From NCBI GenBank assembly GCA_012842105.1, contig DUTL01000075.1, positions 1-14,331 on the forward strand: 14,331 bases of DNA, given 5' to 3'. The stretch comes from Candidatus Fermentithermobacillaceae bacterium (lineage in GTDB: Bacteria; Bacillota; Sulfobacillia; Fermentithermobacillales; Fermentithermobacillaceae). The position numbers and the translations under genes were made by a program. The notes under the pieces were generated by a model. It searched no databases. It was not told the origin of the DNA and was given only the letters and a program-made list of their open reading frames with translations. Shown piece after piece: positions 5,703 to 13,415 of the stretch. Each line of letters opens with the position of its first letter. The first letter of the stretch is position 1.

Positions 5703-7064
5703 ATGTCACTTCTGCAAAGCCGCCTTCAAGGGCTCAGGCGCGAGGCCTTGAAGGTTGAAGACCACATGGTTCCGGTTCCGCCTGTTTCCGGCAAGCAGCG
5801 CGTTTGGCGGGAAATCAAAGATAGAGTGATGCAAGAAGCAGTTGATGTGCTTGATATTGAAACCATGGAGAAGATGTCCGGCGACGAGCGCGACGGATAC
5901 CTCAAAGAACAAATAGGTGTTCTGGTATCACAGACGTTGCAGGATTTGGATGCAACCCTGACCCGTACGGACTCGCTTCGAATGGTAGATGAAATTGTGA
6001 GCGAAATCACAGGTTACGGGCCAATTACGCCTCTCCTTGCAGACCATTCAGTAAACGAAGTCATGGTAAATGGCCCTAACCAGATATATGTTGAACGCAA
6101 GGGCAAAATCGAGTTGACAAACATAACTTTTCGTGATGATGGCCATGTGATGCACTTAATCCACAGGATTGTGGCACCTTTAGGGAAACGGATTGATGAA
6201 AGCTCACCTATGGTAGACGGACGTTTGCCCGACGGTTCCCGTTTTAACGCCACGATTCCCCCTATCTCACTAACCGGGCCTGTGCTAACCATACGAAAGT
6301 TTTCTGCCACGCCCCTTTCCATGGCAGATCTTATTGGTTTTGGAACTCTGTCCACAAGCATGGGGATGTTCCTAAAAGCATGTGTCGAAGGAAGGCTTAA
6401 CATTGTAGTGGGAGGAGGAACCGGAAGCGGGAAGACCACTACTTTGAACGTCTTGTCTGCTTTGATTCCTAGCAATGAACGGATAATCACCATTGAAGAT
6501 GCTGCAGAACTGAGCCTGCAGCAGGAACATGTGGTCAGGCTTGAGTCGCGTCCTGTTAACGTAGAGGGAAAGGGCAGTATAAGCATTAGGGATCTGGTAA
6601 TCAACTCTCTTAGAATGCGGCCGGATCGCATTGTTGTAGGTGAGGTCCGCGGTGGCGAGGCCCTTGATATGCTGCAGGCCATGAATACCGGTCACGACGG
6701 TTCCCTTACCACTGCCCATGCCAATTCTCCAAGGGACATTTTGTCGCGGCTTGAGACTATGGTCCTAATGGCCGGAATGGATCTTCCTGTAAAGGCCATA
6801 AGGGATCAGATTGCTTCTGCTATCGATCTCATAGTTTACCAGGCACGCTTCAAAGACGGCAGCCGCAAGATTACCGCCATAACCGAAGTGGCTGGCATGG
6901 AGGGCGACGTAATCACATTACAGGACATATTCTTATTTGATGAACAGGGTATAGGCGAGGGCGGAAAAGTAACAGGTGCATTCAGGGCAACTGGAGTGAT
7001 TCCCAGGTGTCTGCCAAGGCTCAACACCGCCGGCATACACGTTCCCAGAGACACTTTCGCATGA
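5703..7064 (+). CDS. cpaF: Tad pilus assembly ATPase CpaF/TadA
   Basis: This 453-residue secretion ATPase of the VirB11/PulE superfamily powers Flp pilus assembly from the cytoplasmic face of the TadB/TadC platform. An N-terminal helical region (residues 1-110) is followed by the N-terminal domain with ITGYGPITPLL and VNEVMVNGPNQIYVERKGK. Next comes the Asp-box region with RIDESSPMVDGRLPDGSR. The Walker A GGGTGSGKTT occupies residues 237-246 (Lys244). IITIEDAAELSL and the Walker B region MRPDRIVVGEVRGGEA follow at about 304-318. The TGHDGSLTTAHANSPRD segment is the conserved His box. All motifs are intact and the length is normal for CpaF. The start is ATG 5703 with AAAGGAGG 10 nt upstream. 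A 48-bp gap leads to tadB. Confidence 0.95.
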   Translation: MSLLQSRLQGLRREALKVEDHMVPVPPVSGKQRVWREIKDRVMQEAVDVLDIETMEKMSGDERDGYLKEQIGVLVSQTLQDLDATLTRTDSLRMVDEIVSEITGYGPITPLLADHSVNEVMVNGPNQIYVERKGKIELTNITFRDDGHVMHLIHRIVAPLGKRIDESSPMVDGRLPDGSRFNATIPPISLTGPVLTIRKFSATPLSMADLIGFGTLSTSMGMFLKACVEGRLNIVVGGGTGSGKTTTLNVLSALIPSNERIITIEDAAELSLQQEHVVRLESRPVNVEGKGSISIRDLVINSLRMRPDRIVVGEVRGGEALDMLQAMNTGHDGSLTTAHANSPRDILSRLETMVLMAGMDLPVKAIRDQIASAIDLIVYQARFKDGSRKITAITEVAGMEGDVITLQDIFLFDEQGIGEGGKVTGAFRATGVIPRCLPRLNTAGIHVPRDTFA

Positions 7065-7112
7065 CAAAAAGGGGCCTTCAAATGCTGATTTTCGCCGGCG
7101 TAATTTGGGTTT

Positions 7113-8150
7113 ATGAGGAAGGAGGCGGTAAAAATTCAGCTGCACACTGCAATTTCAGTATTAGCCACTGTTCTGGCCGCTCTTGTGCTTAGCGGGCTGA
7201 AGTATATTCTGACCGGGAGACGCAGGCATATTGAAGCGCGTATCAGTGATGCCTTGGGCGATACAGGTGAGTCATCAAGTGCGATAGACGTGTCTGATGA
7301 TGGCTCTGAGACTTCGGGGCAGGCGAGAGATTTGTCACAAAGAGGCCCGAAACGCAGGCGGCTGAAATTGCCCGCCTTCAGATTGCGCGGTGCTTTTATG
7401 GAGCAATATATGAAAACCCTGAAGGTGGAGCTGATCAAAGCCGGAGCGCCGCTCAAACCAGAGGAAGTCGTAGGGTTAAGCTGCTGCCTGGCCATTTCAG
7501 GCGTAATAGTCGGGTTGCTTATTTTTCAGAACCTTACTTTTGCCCTGGTTCTAGGCGTAGCCGGTTCGGCTGCGTTGCGCATATGGATCACATTGATGAA
7601 GAATAAGAGGTCACGGCTTGTTGAAAGCCAACTTCTCAATGCGCTGGTGATGATTGCAAATTCACTCAGGGCCGGGCACAGTTTTATGCAAGCGCTTGAC
7701 CTGGTTAGCACCGAACTAACCCCTCCATTGTCAACTGAGTTCGGCAAACTGGCCAGGGAGTGCCGGATGGGGCTATCTGTTGAAGATGCCCTTCTTAACA
7801 TGGCCGGCAGGGTAGACAGTAAAGACCTGGAATTGGCGGTAACCGGCGTTCTGATCCAGCGTCAAGTAGGCGGAAACCTTGCGAGGGTCTTGGACAGCAT
7901 TGCAGCTACCATAGACAAACGCATCAAAACACGGGCTCGAATACAGGTGGCCACGGCTCAAGGCAGAATATCGGCATGGATAGTCAGCATACTTCCTTTT
8001 GCACTTGGCGCCCTGGTATTCGGTATGTACCCTGAGTTCGGGGGAATCATGTTTTCACATCCACTCGGACGGATAATGCTTGCAGGAGGAGGCGTCTTGC
8101 TGGTAATCGGAGTGGTTGCTGTGAGAAAAGTGGTGAACATTGATGTATGA
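7113..8150 (+). CDS. tadB: Tad membrane platform protein TadB (T2SSF domain)
   Basis: This 345-residue polytopic membrane protein is one half of the inner-membrane platform that couples CpaF to pilus assembly. It has an N-terminal membrane helix (about residues 9-30), then a charged, Ser/Arg/Lys-rich cytoplasmic stretch (about 35-95). A hydrophobic pair around 125-160 follows. The type II secretion F domain has NALVMIANSLRAGHSFMQAL ... MGLSVEDALLNMAGRV ... QRQVGGNLARVLDSIAATI. Two membrane helices lie at the C-terminus. The start is uncertain: ATG 7113 has no clear upstream ribosome site, whereas AAGGAGG (7119-7125) lies inside the frame, 8 nt ahead of an ATT codon at 7134. The last 8 bases overlap the tadC start. 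Confidence 0.92.
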   Translation: MRKEAVKIQLHTAISVLATVLAALVLSGLKYILTGRRRHIEARISDALGDTGESSSAIDVSDDGSETSGQARDLSQRGPKRRRLKLPAFRLRGAFMEQYMKTLKVELIKAGAPLKPEEVVGLSCCLAISGVIVGLLIFQNLTFALVLGVAGSAALRIWITLMKNKRSRLVESQLLNALVMIANSLRAGHSFMQALDLVSTELTPPLSTEFGKLARECRMGLSVEDALLNMAGRVDSKDLELAVTGVLIQRQVGGNLARVLDSIAATIDKRIKTRARIQVATAQGRISAWIVSILPFALGALVFGMYPEFGGIMFSHPLGRIMLAGGGVLLVIGVVAVRKVVNIDV

Positions 8151-9081
8151 CGCTGTTTGTGGCATTGCCGCACTTGGGGCTTTCTGGGTTTTCTCATTGC
8201 TCACATTTCTCAGGCTATGGGCAGGCAACAGGCGGCTGATAGTTATGGCCAGGCTCTCAGAGATAGGTTCCATAGATTCTGTTTCAGAAGAAGACGAAGA
8301 CGACATACTCAGGTTGCCCCTTTTTGACAGGACTCTGAAACCGGGGCTCAAGTGGATTGCAGTCAAGGTCGGGCAGGTGACACCGGCCGGCGCTCTCAAG
8401 AAAATAGAAGAGAAACTTGTGAAGGCGGGTTCGCCTCGCAAACTCAAAGCAGGCGACTTTCTTACTATACAAGGTGTATCGGGCATTGCAGGGTTGCTGG
8501 CAGGAATTGCACTGGTTCATTTCTCCGCGATAGACGGTGTAAGGATATTTGCAGTGCCGGTTTTGACAGCCGGTGCAGGCGCGTATGTTCCATGGTTCTG
8601 GCTATCTCAACAAGTGACTCAAAGGCAGAAAGAAATCCGGCAGGACCTTCCCGATATTATGGATTTTCTTGTTGTATGCCTTGAGGCCGGGTTGAGTTTC
8701 GACCTAGCTCTAATGAGGGTTGTTGAGAAGTTCAAAGGTGAGGCAGGAGATGAGTTCGCGCGTGCACTACGCGAGATCCAGCTTGGCAAGAACCGGAAAG
8801 AAGCTCTCCGGGATATGGCTGACAGGGTGGGAATCGAGGAATTGTCGTTCCTGGTAAATGCCGTGTTGCAGGCTGAACAGCTTGGAGTAGGCATGGCCCA
8901 GGTTTTGCATATTCAGTCTGATTTGCTCAGAGACAAAAGGCAACAGCACATCGAGGAGCAAGCTATGAAAGCTCCTGTAAAGATGTTATTTCCGCTCATA
9001 TTCTTCATATTTCCGTCCATCTTCATTGTGGTCTTAGGCCCTGCAATTCTAAACATACTGGCGAGCCTTGGCGGCCAGTAG
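8143..9081 (+). CDS. tadC: Tad membrane platform protein TadC (T2SSF domain)
   Basis: This 312-residue partner of TadB carries a T2SSF domain and about four membrane segments: one at the N-terminus, two around residues 105-150 and one at the C-terminus (VKMLFPLIFFIFPSIFIVVL). The family core is clear: RQDLPDIMDFLVVCLEAGLSFDLALMRV, then LGKNRKEALRDMADR, then LVNAVLQAEQLGVGMAQVL. The chosen start ATG 8143 overlaps the tadB stop (ATGTATGA), which suggests translational coupling. TTG 8140 just before it is an alternative. It is the last gene of the rightward pilus cluster. Only 20 bp separate its TAG from the stop of the convergent regulator gene, and no terminator hairpin is visible between them. 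Confidence 0.93.
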   Translation: MYDAVCGIAALGAFWVFSLLTFLRLWAGNRRLIVMARLSEIGSIDSVSEEDEDDILRLPLFDRTLKPGLKWIAVKVGQVTPAGALKKIEEKLVKAGSPRKLKAGDFLTIQGVSGIAGLLAGIALVHFSAIDGVRIFAVPVLTAGAGAYVPWFWLSQQVTQRQKEIRQDLPDIMDFLVVCLEAGLSFDLALMRVVEKFKGEAGDEFARALREIQLGKNRKEALRDMADRVGIEELSFLVNAVLQAEQLGVGMAQVLHIQSDLLRDKRQQHIEEQAMKAPVKMLFPLIFFIFPSIFIVVLGPAILNILASLGGQ

Positions 9082-9101
9082 CGAATCCCATGCACCATGG
9101 C

Positions 9102-10757
9102 TCAGGCAATTCCGAACCGTCTCATTTTGTTGATCACTGTAGTGTGCGAAATCCCCAGGACACTGGCGATTCTTCGCGAAGACGAATATTGCATAGATGC
9201 CTGGGCAAGGTAATATGCTTCAATCCTGTCTATCAATGCCGGCAAGTCCACAGGAATATCTTCCGGGACTTGCACAGGGTTATCCAATGCGCCGGGAGGT
9301 TGCACTCCTTGCAGCCTGGAATCCTCATCAGTTGGTTGTGTGGCCGGGTTAGTGGCAGAAGTTGTGACAACTGCCGGATTGGCGGGCATGCCTTCGATTA
9401 GTAAGTGAGTTGGGCCAACGTGGTTATCAGCAAGAACTGCCGCTCTCTGAATCGCATTCTGGAGTTCCCTTACATTACCCGGCCAATTGTGGCTTATGAG
9501 TTTTTCCAGGGCGTCCCGTGTAAGGCACAGATCCGGTTTCCCCAGTTCTCTGGCCAAAGAGTTCAGAAAATGCCTTGCCAGAAGCGAAATATCTTCTTTC
9601 CTGTGACGCAAAGGGGGAATCCAAATGGGAATCACATTGAGCCTGTAGAACAGGTCTTCTCTGAACGTACCTTCTGCAACCATGTTTTCCAGATCCTTAT
9701 TGGTTGCAGAGATGATTCGAATGTCTATCTTCACTTCATGACGCCCTCCAACCCTGCGTATTCTCTGTTCCTGAATGGCCCTGAGGATCTTTGCCTGGAG
9801 CGGCGGAGACAGGTCACCGACTTCATCAAGAAACAGGGTGCCGTGGGTTGCCAGTTCGAGCAAGCCCTGCTTTCCGCCTGTTGAAGCTCCTGTGAACGCT
9901 CCTCTGTCGTACCCGAAGAACTCACTTTCGAGAAGAGAGTCAGGGATGGCCGCACAGTTTACAGCTATGAAGGGGCCTTTTCGCCTGGCTGAGTTTTTGT
10001 GAATAGCTCTTGCGAAGAGTTCTTTTCCTGTGCCGCTTTCTCCCCGGAGCATTACGCTCATGTTGGTCGGAGCTACTGTCTTGGCAAGGTTGATTGCATT
10101 ATGGAAGGCCTCGCTTCTTCCGATAATGTGATGAAAGTCCACCAGAGCCGGCCCGCTCACTGATTGGATGAGCTGTCGCACGTCGTCGAGTTCCCTCAAG
10201 ATAACAAGTGCCCCTGCTGCAATCCCTTCTTCATTGGTTATGGTTCGGATGCTTGTAACCACGCGGGTGCTCTTTCCTTGCCAGGTTATGGTGACTTCGA
10301 TATTGTCCCTGTCTTCATTCAAGGGGAGCCGTGGCTCCAGGTTCCGGCTCCGCATCAGGTTTACCAGGTTAGACTGCTGAGATGGGGCCAGGCCAAGCAG
10401 TTCCCTTGCCTTTTTGCTGGAATAGGTGATGTTTCCCGATTGGTCGATAACCAAGATGCCTTCGCTGATGTTATCCCCGATAATATCCAGGGCTTTTTCT
10501 TTCTTCTCGTATTCCATTATGTCTACTTCTACTATCTCTCCAAGGTCTTTGATCTCGCTTCTCAGGCGGTTGACAAGATAGGGCCATGTGATATCCGAAG
10601 GCCACTCAACCTTGAAAAAGATCTCAGGAGGGCTGACTTCGACATTGAGAACGTTAATTCTGTGTTTTCCTACTGCTTTGAGGATGTCATAGATCATGCC
10701 CACCCGGTTTTCGGCTCCGGTGAATTTGATTCTCTTGATTTCTTCAGCAGTTGTCAT
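9102..10757 (-). CDS. TyrR-family sigma-54-dependent transcriptional regulator (ACT-PAS-AAA+-HTH)
   Basis: This 551-residue enhancer-binding protein likely senses an aromatic amino acid and activates the divergent tyrosine phenol-lyase gene. Domains run in this order: ACT (about residues 8-78, IKFTGAENRVGMIYDILKAVG), PAS (about 88-195, SEGILVIDQSGNITYSSKKA) and AAA+ (about 211-440). The AAA+ module has Walker A GESGTGKE (239-246), GAFTGA (286-291), Walker B GTLFLDEVG (306-314), the arginine region FREDLFYRLNVIPI and NWPGNVREL. A Pro/Thr-rich linker (about 458-503) and a TyrR-type helix-turn-helix (SSRRIASVLGISHTTVINKMRRFGI, 526-550) follow. As I recall, E. coli TyrR lacks a functional GAFTGA loop and works with sigma-70. 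Here the loop is intact, so contact with sigma-54 is expected. An in-frame TAG four codons upstream of ATG 10757 fixes the start, although no ribosome site is seen. The specific ligand is inferred from the neighbouring gene. Confidence 0.9.
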   Translation of the reverse strand: MTTAEEIKRIKFTGAENRVGMIYDILKAVGKHRINVLNVEVSPPEIFFKVEWPSDITWPYLVNRLRSEIKDLGEIVEVDIMEYEKKEKALDIIGDNISEGILVIDQSGNITYSSKKARELLGLAPSQQSNLVNLMRSRNLEPRLPLNEDRDNIEVTITWQGKSTRVVTSIRTITNEEGIAAGALVILRELDDVRQLIQSVSGPALVDFHHIIGRSEAFHNAINLAKTVAPTNMSVMLRGESGTGKELFARAIHKNSARRKGPFIAVNCAAIPDSLLESEFFGYDRGAFTGASTGGKQGLLELATHGTLFLDEVGDLSPPLQAKILRAIQEQRIRRVGGRHEVKIDIRIISATNKDLENMVAEGTFREDLFYRLNVIPIWIPPLRHRKEDISLLARHFLNSLARELGKPDLCLTRDALEKLISHNWPGNVRELQNAIQRAAVLADNHVGPTHLLIEGMPANPAVVTTSATNPATQPTDEDSRLQGVQPPGALDNPVQVPEDIPVDLPALIDRIEAYYLAQASMQYSSSRRIASVLGISHTTVINKMRRFGIA

Positions 10758-10949
10758 ATAGACGCCGGCCTATGCTGCTCGCCGCTTGCGGTTTGAGGGG
10801 CGGACAGGCAGCGCTTCCGGCTTTCCTCCTTTCCCGGTACTTTCATGTATGATGATGCCAACTGGGCCCGGCAGGCGTATCCATTTCAGTTGCCGGACAA
10901 TGTCAATGTTCTCGCAGCGTCAATTTATTTTACAAACAGCCGCTCGCCC

Positions 10950-10985
10950 TGTAACCAAAGTTTACAACTGTAAACAATCTTTACT
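10950..10985. promoter_or_regulatory. Symmetric pair of TyrR-type boxes (putative enhancer)
   Basis: Two 17-bp boxes lie 2 bp apart: TGTAAC-N5-TTTACA (10950-10966) and TGTAAA-N5-TTTACT (10969-10985). The classical TyrR box is TGTAAA-N6-TTTACA, so each is one base shorter. The inner half-sites also form the perfect arms GTTTACA/TGTAAAC. The pair sits about 195 bp upstream of the regulator start and about 370 bp upstream of the sigma-54 promoter, a suitable position for an enhancer serving the lyase and for autoregulation. Confidence 0.65.
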
Positions 10986-11338
10986 ACGCTTGAGGGGCGG
11001 AATCCTTCTTGCCAGGTGATTTTCCAGGTGATCCCACAGGCTTTCTTAGATCACTTGTAGCTCATTTGCCGTGGGCCCCTTTTAGAGCAGGCTTTGGGCG
11101 CCTAAGAGCACAGTGCTTACTACAGGGCCTCCAAAAGACTCTTAAGTTTGTTGTTGTTGAAAACCAGGTTAAGCAGCAGGTTTGCTCTTGGCACGTAGCC
11201 GGCGGCTCAAGCCGCTTGTGGTAAAACGCTTGGAGCCGGCGATTCCCCGGCAGGCTTGCCCCCCGGCGCAGGTTGCAGTCAGAGTTGCAGCAGGCTGCAT
11301 TTTGTGGTTTCCGGGAAATTGCCTCAGGTGGATTTTGG

Positions 11339-11354
11339 TGGTACGGATCTTGCA
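11339..11354 (+). promoter_or_regulatory. Sigma-54 (-24/-12) promoter of tyrosine phenol-lyase
   Basis: TGGTACGGATCTTGCA matches the consensus TGGCACG-N4-TTGCA at every defined position except one (C to T). It has the invariant GG (11340-11341) and GC (11352-11353) at the required 10-bp separation. Transcription would start near 11365. It is on the correct strand upstream of the lyase, in a spacer shared with a GAFTGA-containing activator, which strongly supports the call. Confidence 0.75.
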
Positions 11355-11499
11355 CACTCTAGTTTACGGGAGGCTTCATCCCAACCGGCATTGATTGGCG
11401 GTTTACTTGCTGTGTTTGACATGCAAGCAGGCTTGTGAGTGCCATGGCTTACGATGCCGGCCGGCGACCCAGGAAAGGAAACTTAGGAGGGAAATGCAT

Positions 11500-12873
11500 A
11501 TGGTAAAGTACCTACCGGAGCCGTACAAGATTAAGATGGTTGAACCCATAAAACTCCTTTCAAGAGAAGAAAGGGCAGCCAAGGTTAAGGAAGCAGGCTA
11601 CAACACCTTTTTGCTCAAATCACGACATGTTTACATCGACCTTCTTACAGACAGCGGAACCAACGCAATGAGCCACTATCAATGGGCTGGGCTTATGCTT
11701 GGCGATGAGGCATATGCAGGCAGTGAGAACTGGCTGCACCTTGAAGAGACTGTTAGAGAACTTTTCGGTTACAAGTACGTTGTACCTACCCACCAAGGCC
11801 GGGGAGCAGAAAACCTAATTTCACAGATACTGGTCAAACCCAATACTTATATCCCTGGGAATATGTACTTCACAACCACAAGGACGCACCAGGAAATGGC
11901 AGGCGGCGCTTTTGTTGACGTAATCCGTGATGAAGCACATGATCCTACCCGGGAGGACATTGACTTTAAGGGCGATGTTGACTTACAGAAGTATGAAGAT
12001 CTTATCAAGAAAGTGGGCCCTGAGAATATCCCTTATATTACAGTGGGCGTTACGGTCAATATGGCCGGCGGCCAGCCCGTTAGCATGAAAAACCTCAGGG
12101 ACGTTTATGCCCTTTCAAAGAAGTATGGGGTAAGGGTAATATTTGATGCCACTCGTTGTGTGGAAAACGCTTATTTCATCAAGACCCGTGAGCCCGAGTA
12201 CAAAGACAAATCCATTGCTGAAATAGTCAAAGAGATGTTCTCATATTCGGATGGCTGTACCATGAGCGGAAAGAAAGACGGCATTGTGAATATGGGTGGA
12301 TTTCTGGCCATGAACGACGAGGATCTCTATCGCAAGGCAACGGCCCTGGTTGTAGTCTATGAAGGAATGCCCAGCTACGGGGGCATGACAGGAAGAGATA
12401 TGGAAGCATTTGCTATAGGGCTCCGTGAGGCGGTTGATTTTGACTATATCAGGCATAGGGTAGAGCAAGTGCGCTACTTAGGCGAAAAACTCATGGAAGC
12501 CGGAGTCCCAATTGTCAAGCCTGTAGGCGGTCACGCTGTTTTCCTAGATGCCAGGGCTTTTCTGCCTCATATAAGCCAGGATAAGTTCCCGGCCCAGGCG
12601 CTGGCTGCGGCAATATACGAGGATTCAGGCGTAAGAGGTATGGAGAGAGGTATTATCTCGGCGGGAAGGGATAAGCACGGCAAGGATTACAGCCCCAAAC
12701 TGGAACTGGTGCGGCTTACCATTCCAAGGCGTGTATATACCAATGCACACTTCGACTATGTTGCTGATTCGATTGCCGGCCTGTATACAAGGCGCAGCAA
12801 AATTGGCGGGCTGAAATGGGTTTACGAACCACCTGTGCTGAGATTCTTTACCGGCCGGTTTGAGCCTCTTTGA
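11500..12873 (+). CDS. tpl: Tyrosine phenol-lyase (EC 4.1.99.2)
   Basis: This 457-residue pyridoxal-phosphate enzyme cleaves L-tyrosine to phenol, pyruvate and ammonia (reversibly) in the cytoplasm. It is collinear with Citrobacter freundii tyrosine phenol-lyase (456 residues, compared from memory) with only single-residue gaps. Key residues are visible: Tyr72 (C. freundii Tyr71), Thr125 in YFTTTR, Asp216 and Arg219 in FDATRC, and the cofactor lysine in MSGKKD (258-259, most likely Lys259). Arg383 in GVRGMERGIISAG is equivalent to Arg381, which recognises tyrosine. Tryptophanases have a different sequence with a hydrophobic residue at that place, so the call is tyrosine and not tryptophan lyase. 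I chose ATG 11500 because AGGAGGG (11485-11491) lies 8 nt ahead and the N-terminus then matches the family. ATG 11494 would be only 2 nt from the ribosome site. Expression is probably driven by the sigma-54 promoter and TyrR-like activator upstream. Confidence 0.95.
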   Translation: MVKYLPEPYKIKMVEPIKLLSREERAAKVKEAGYNTFLLKSRHVYIDLLTDSGTNAMSHYQWAGLMLGDEAYAGSENWLHLEETVRELFGYKYVVPTHQGRGAENLISQILVKPNTYIPGNMYFTTTRTHQEMAGGAFVDVIRDEAHDPTREDIDFKGDVDLQKYEDLIKKVGPENIPYITVGVTVNMAGGQPVSMKNLRDVYALSKKYGVRVIFDATRCVENAYFIKTREPEYKDKSIAEIVKEMFSYSDGCTMSGKKDGIVNMGGFLAMNDEDLYRKATALVVVYEGMPSYGGMTGRDMEAFAIGLREAVDFDYIRHRVEQVRYLGEKLMEAGVPIVKPVGGHAVFLDARAFLPHISQDKFPAQALAAAIYEDSGVRGMERGIISAGRDKHGKDYSPKLELVRLTIPRRVYTNAHFDYVADSIAGLYTRRSKIGGLKWVYEPPVLRFFTGRFEPL

Positions 12874-12955
12874 TCACAAGCAGCAGGCGGTACGGCCTGT
12901 GATTTGGAAACCGGGAGCGTGACTTAGGTTCATAGGTTCAAGAAAGAGTGCTTCG

Positions 12956-12985
12956 GAAAGTGTCTGCCGTGAGGCAGGCACTTTC
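12956..12985 (+). terminator. Intrinsic terminator after tyrosine phenol-lyase
   Basis: GAAAGTGTCTGCC (12956-12968), loop GTGA, then GGCAGGCACTTTC (12973-12985) form a 13-bp stem with one G-U pair, followed by TTATG. It lies 83 bp after the lyase stop. The stem is nearly symmetric and could also end transcripts from the opposite strand, although the U-run is short in both directions. Confidence 0.7.
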
Positions 12986-13135
12986 TTATGTGCGCCGGGC
13001 ATGGTGCTTCTGCCCCATCTGCCTGAAATAGTATTCGAAAGCAGTACTAAAAACTACTCCTTGGCGGTACAACTTTTTCACCCTAGGCATGTATTCCCAG
13101 TTATACCCACGACATACTCTACACATGAATGGCAT
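12986..13135 (-). CDS. Possible small CxxC protein (hypothetical, doubtful)
   Basis: A leftward frame of 49 codons starts at ATG 13135, with a second ATG at 13126. Its product begins MPFMCRVCRGYNWEYMPRVK and is basic, with a single CxxC motif, several aromatic residues and a HHARR tail. The frame stays open upstream to a stop at about 13162. Its stop codon abuts the hairpin at 12956-12985, which could serve as its terminator. There is no clear ribosome site and I recognise no family. It may be a real small zinc-binding protein, a fragment of a decayed gene, or chance. Confidence 0.22.
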   Translation of the reverse strand: MPFMCRVCRGYNWEYMPRVKKLYRQGVVFSTAFEYYFRQMGQKHHARRT

Positions 13136-13415
13136 ATCCGGGTATTTTCCGAGAAAACCGGTTAATTAGGGATTTCTGTTATCGTTCACATCTTCTTTGT
13201 GCCAGCTTTTGCCATAACAGATGCTGTTGAGTCTAGCTATTCCCGGTGGACGGCTTAGGACATTGTCGCTCCAAACGAACTGTTTTGAACCTGAAGTTTA
13301 ACAAGGAATCGGAGAAGACCGCGGGTCTGCCGGTTCAACCGAATTTGGCTTGGACAAGGCAACAACTAGATCAAGGGGTGATGGCATTCACGAACACATT
13401 AGAAGGGGGAAGAAC
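13136..13415. other. Non-coding spacer before the secreted protein gene
   Basis: No gene, RNA gene or clear promoter is seen in this stretch. Short frames such as 13246-13443 lack ribosome sites and run into the downstream gene in another frame. The end of the spacer carries the purine-rich ribosome site AGAAGGGGGA (13401-13410). Confidence 0.4.

Larger units (their letters stand above)
10758..11499. other. Divergent regulatory spacer between the TyrR-like gene and tyrosine phenol-lyase
   Basis: These ~740 bases contain no supported gene; the short open frames lack ribosome sites and overlap one another. The spacer holds the paired TyrR-type boxes (10950-10985), an extra TTTACA half-site (10929-10934), a hairpin-forming GCGGCT/AGCCGC pair near 11203-11216, and the sigma-54 promoter (11339-11354). 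From the predicted start near 11365, the lyase mRNA would have a leader of about 135 nt. Confidence 0.6.

Noticed and set aside
6014..6682. Long minus-strand ORF (222 codons) inside cpaF
   Set aside because: It lies wholly within a strongly conserved CpaF coding region whose motifs are all on the plus strand. The Ser/Pro/Arg-rich product is typical of an antisense shadow.
10164..10796. Plus-strand ORF of 210 codons across the 5' part of the regulator gene
   Set aside because: Antisense to the ACT and PAS domains of the TyrR-family gene, with no ribosome site or motif. A shadow.
10995..11010. Third GG-N10-GC match (CGGAATCCTTCTTGCC)
   Set aside because: The -12 part is good but the -24 part departs from TGGCAC at several positions, and it lies about 490 bp from tpl.
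11189..11203. Second GG-N10-GC match (TGGCACGTAGCCGGC) upstream of tpl
   Set aside because: The -24 part is perfect but the -12 part is CGGC instead of TTGC. The site at 11339 fits both halves better and is closer to the gene.
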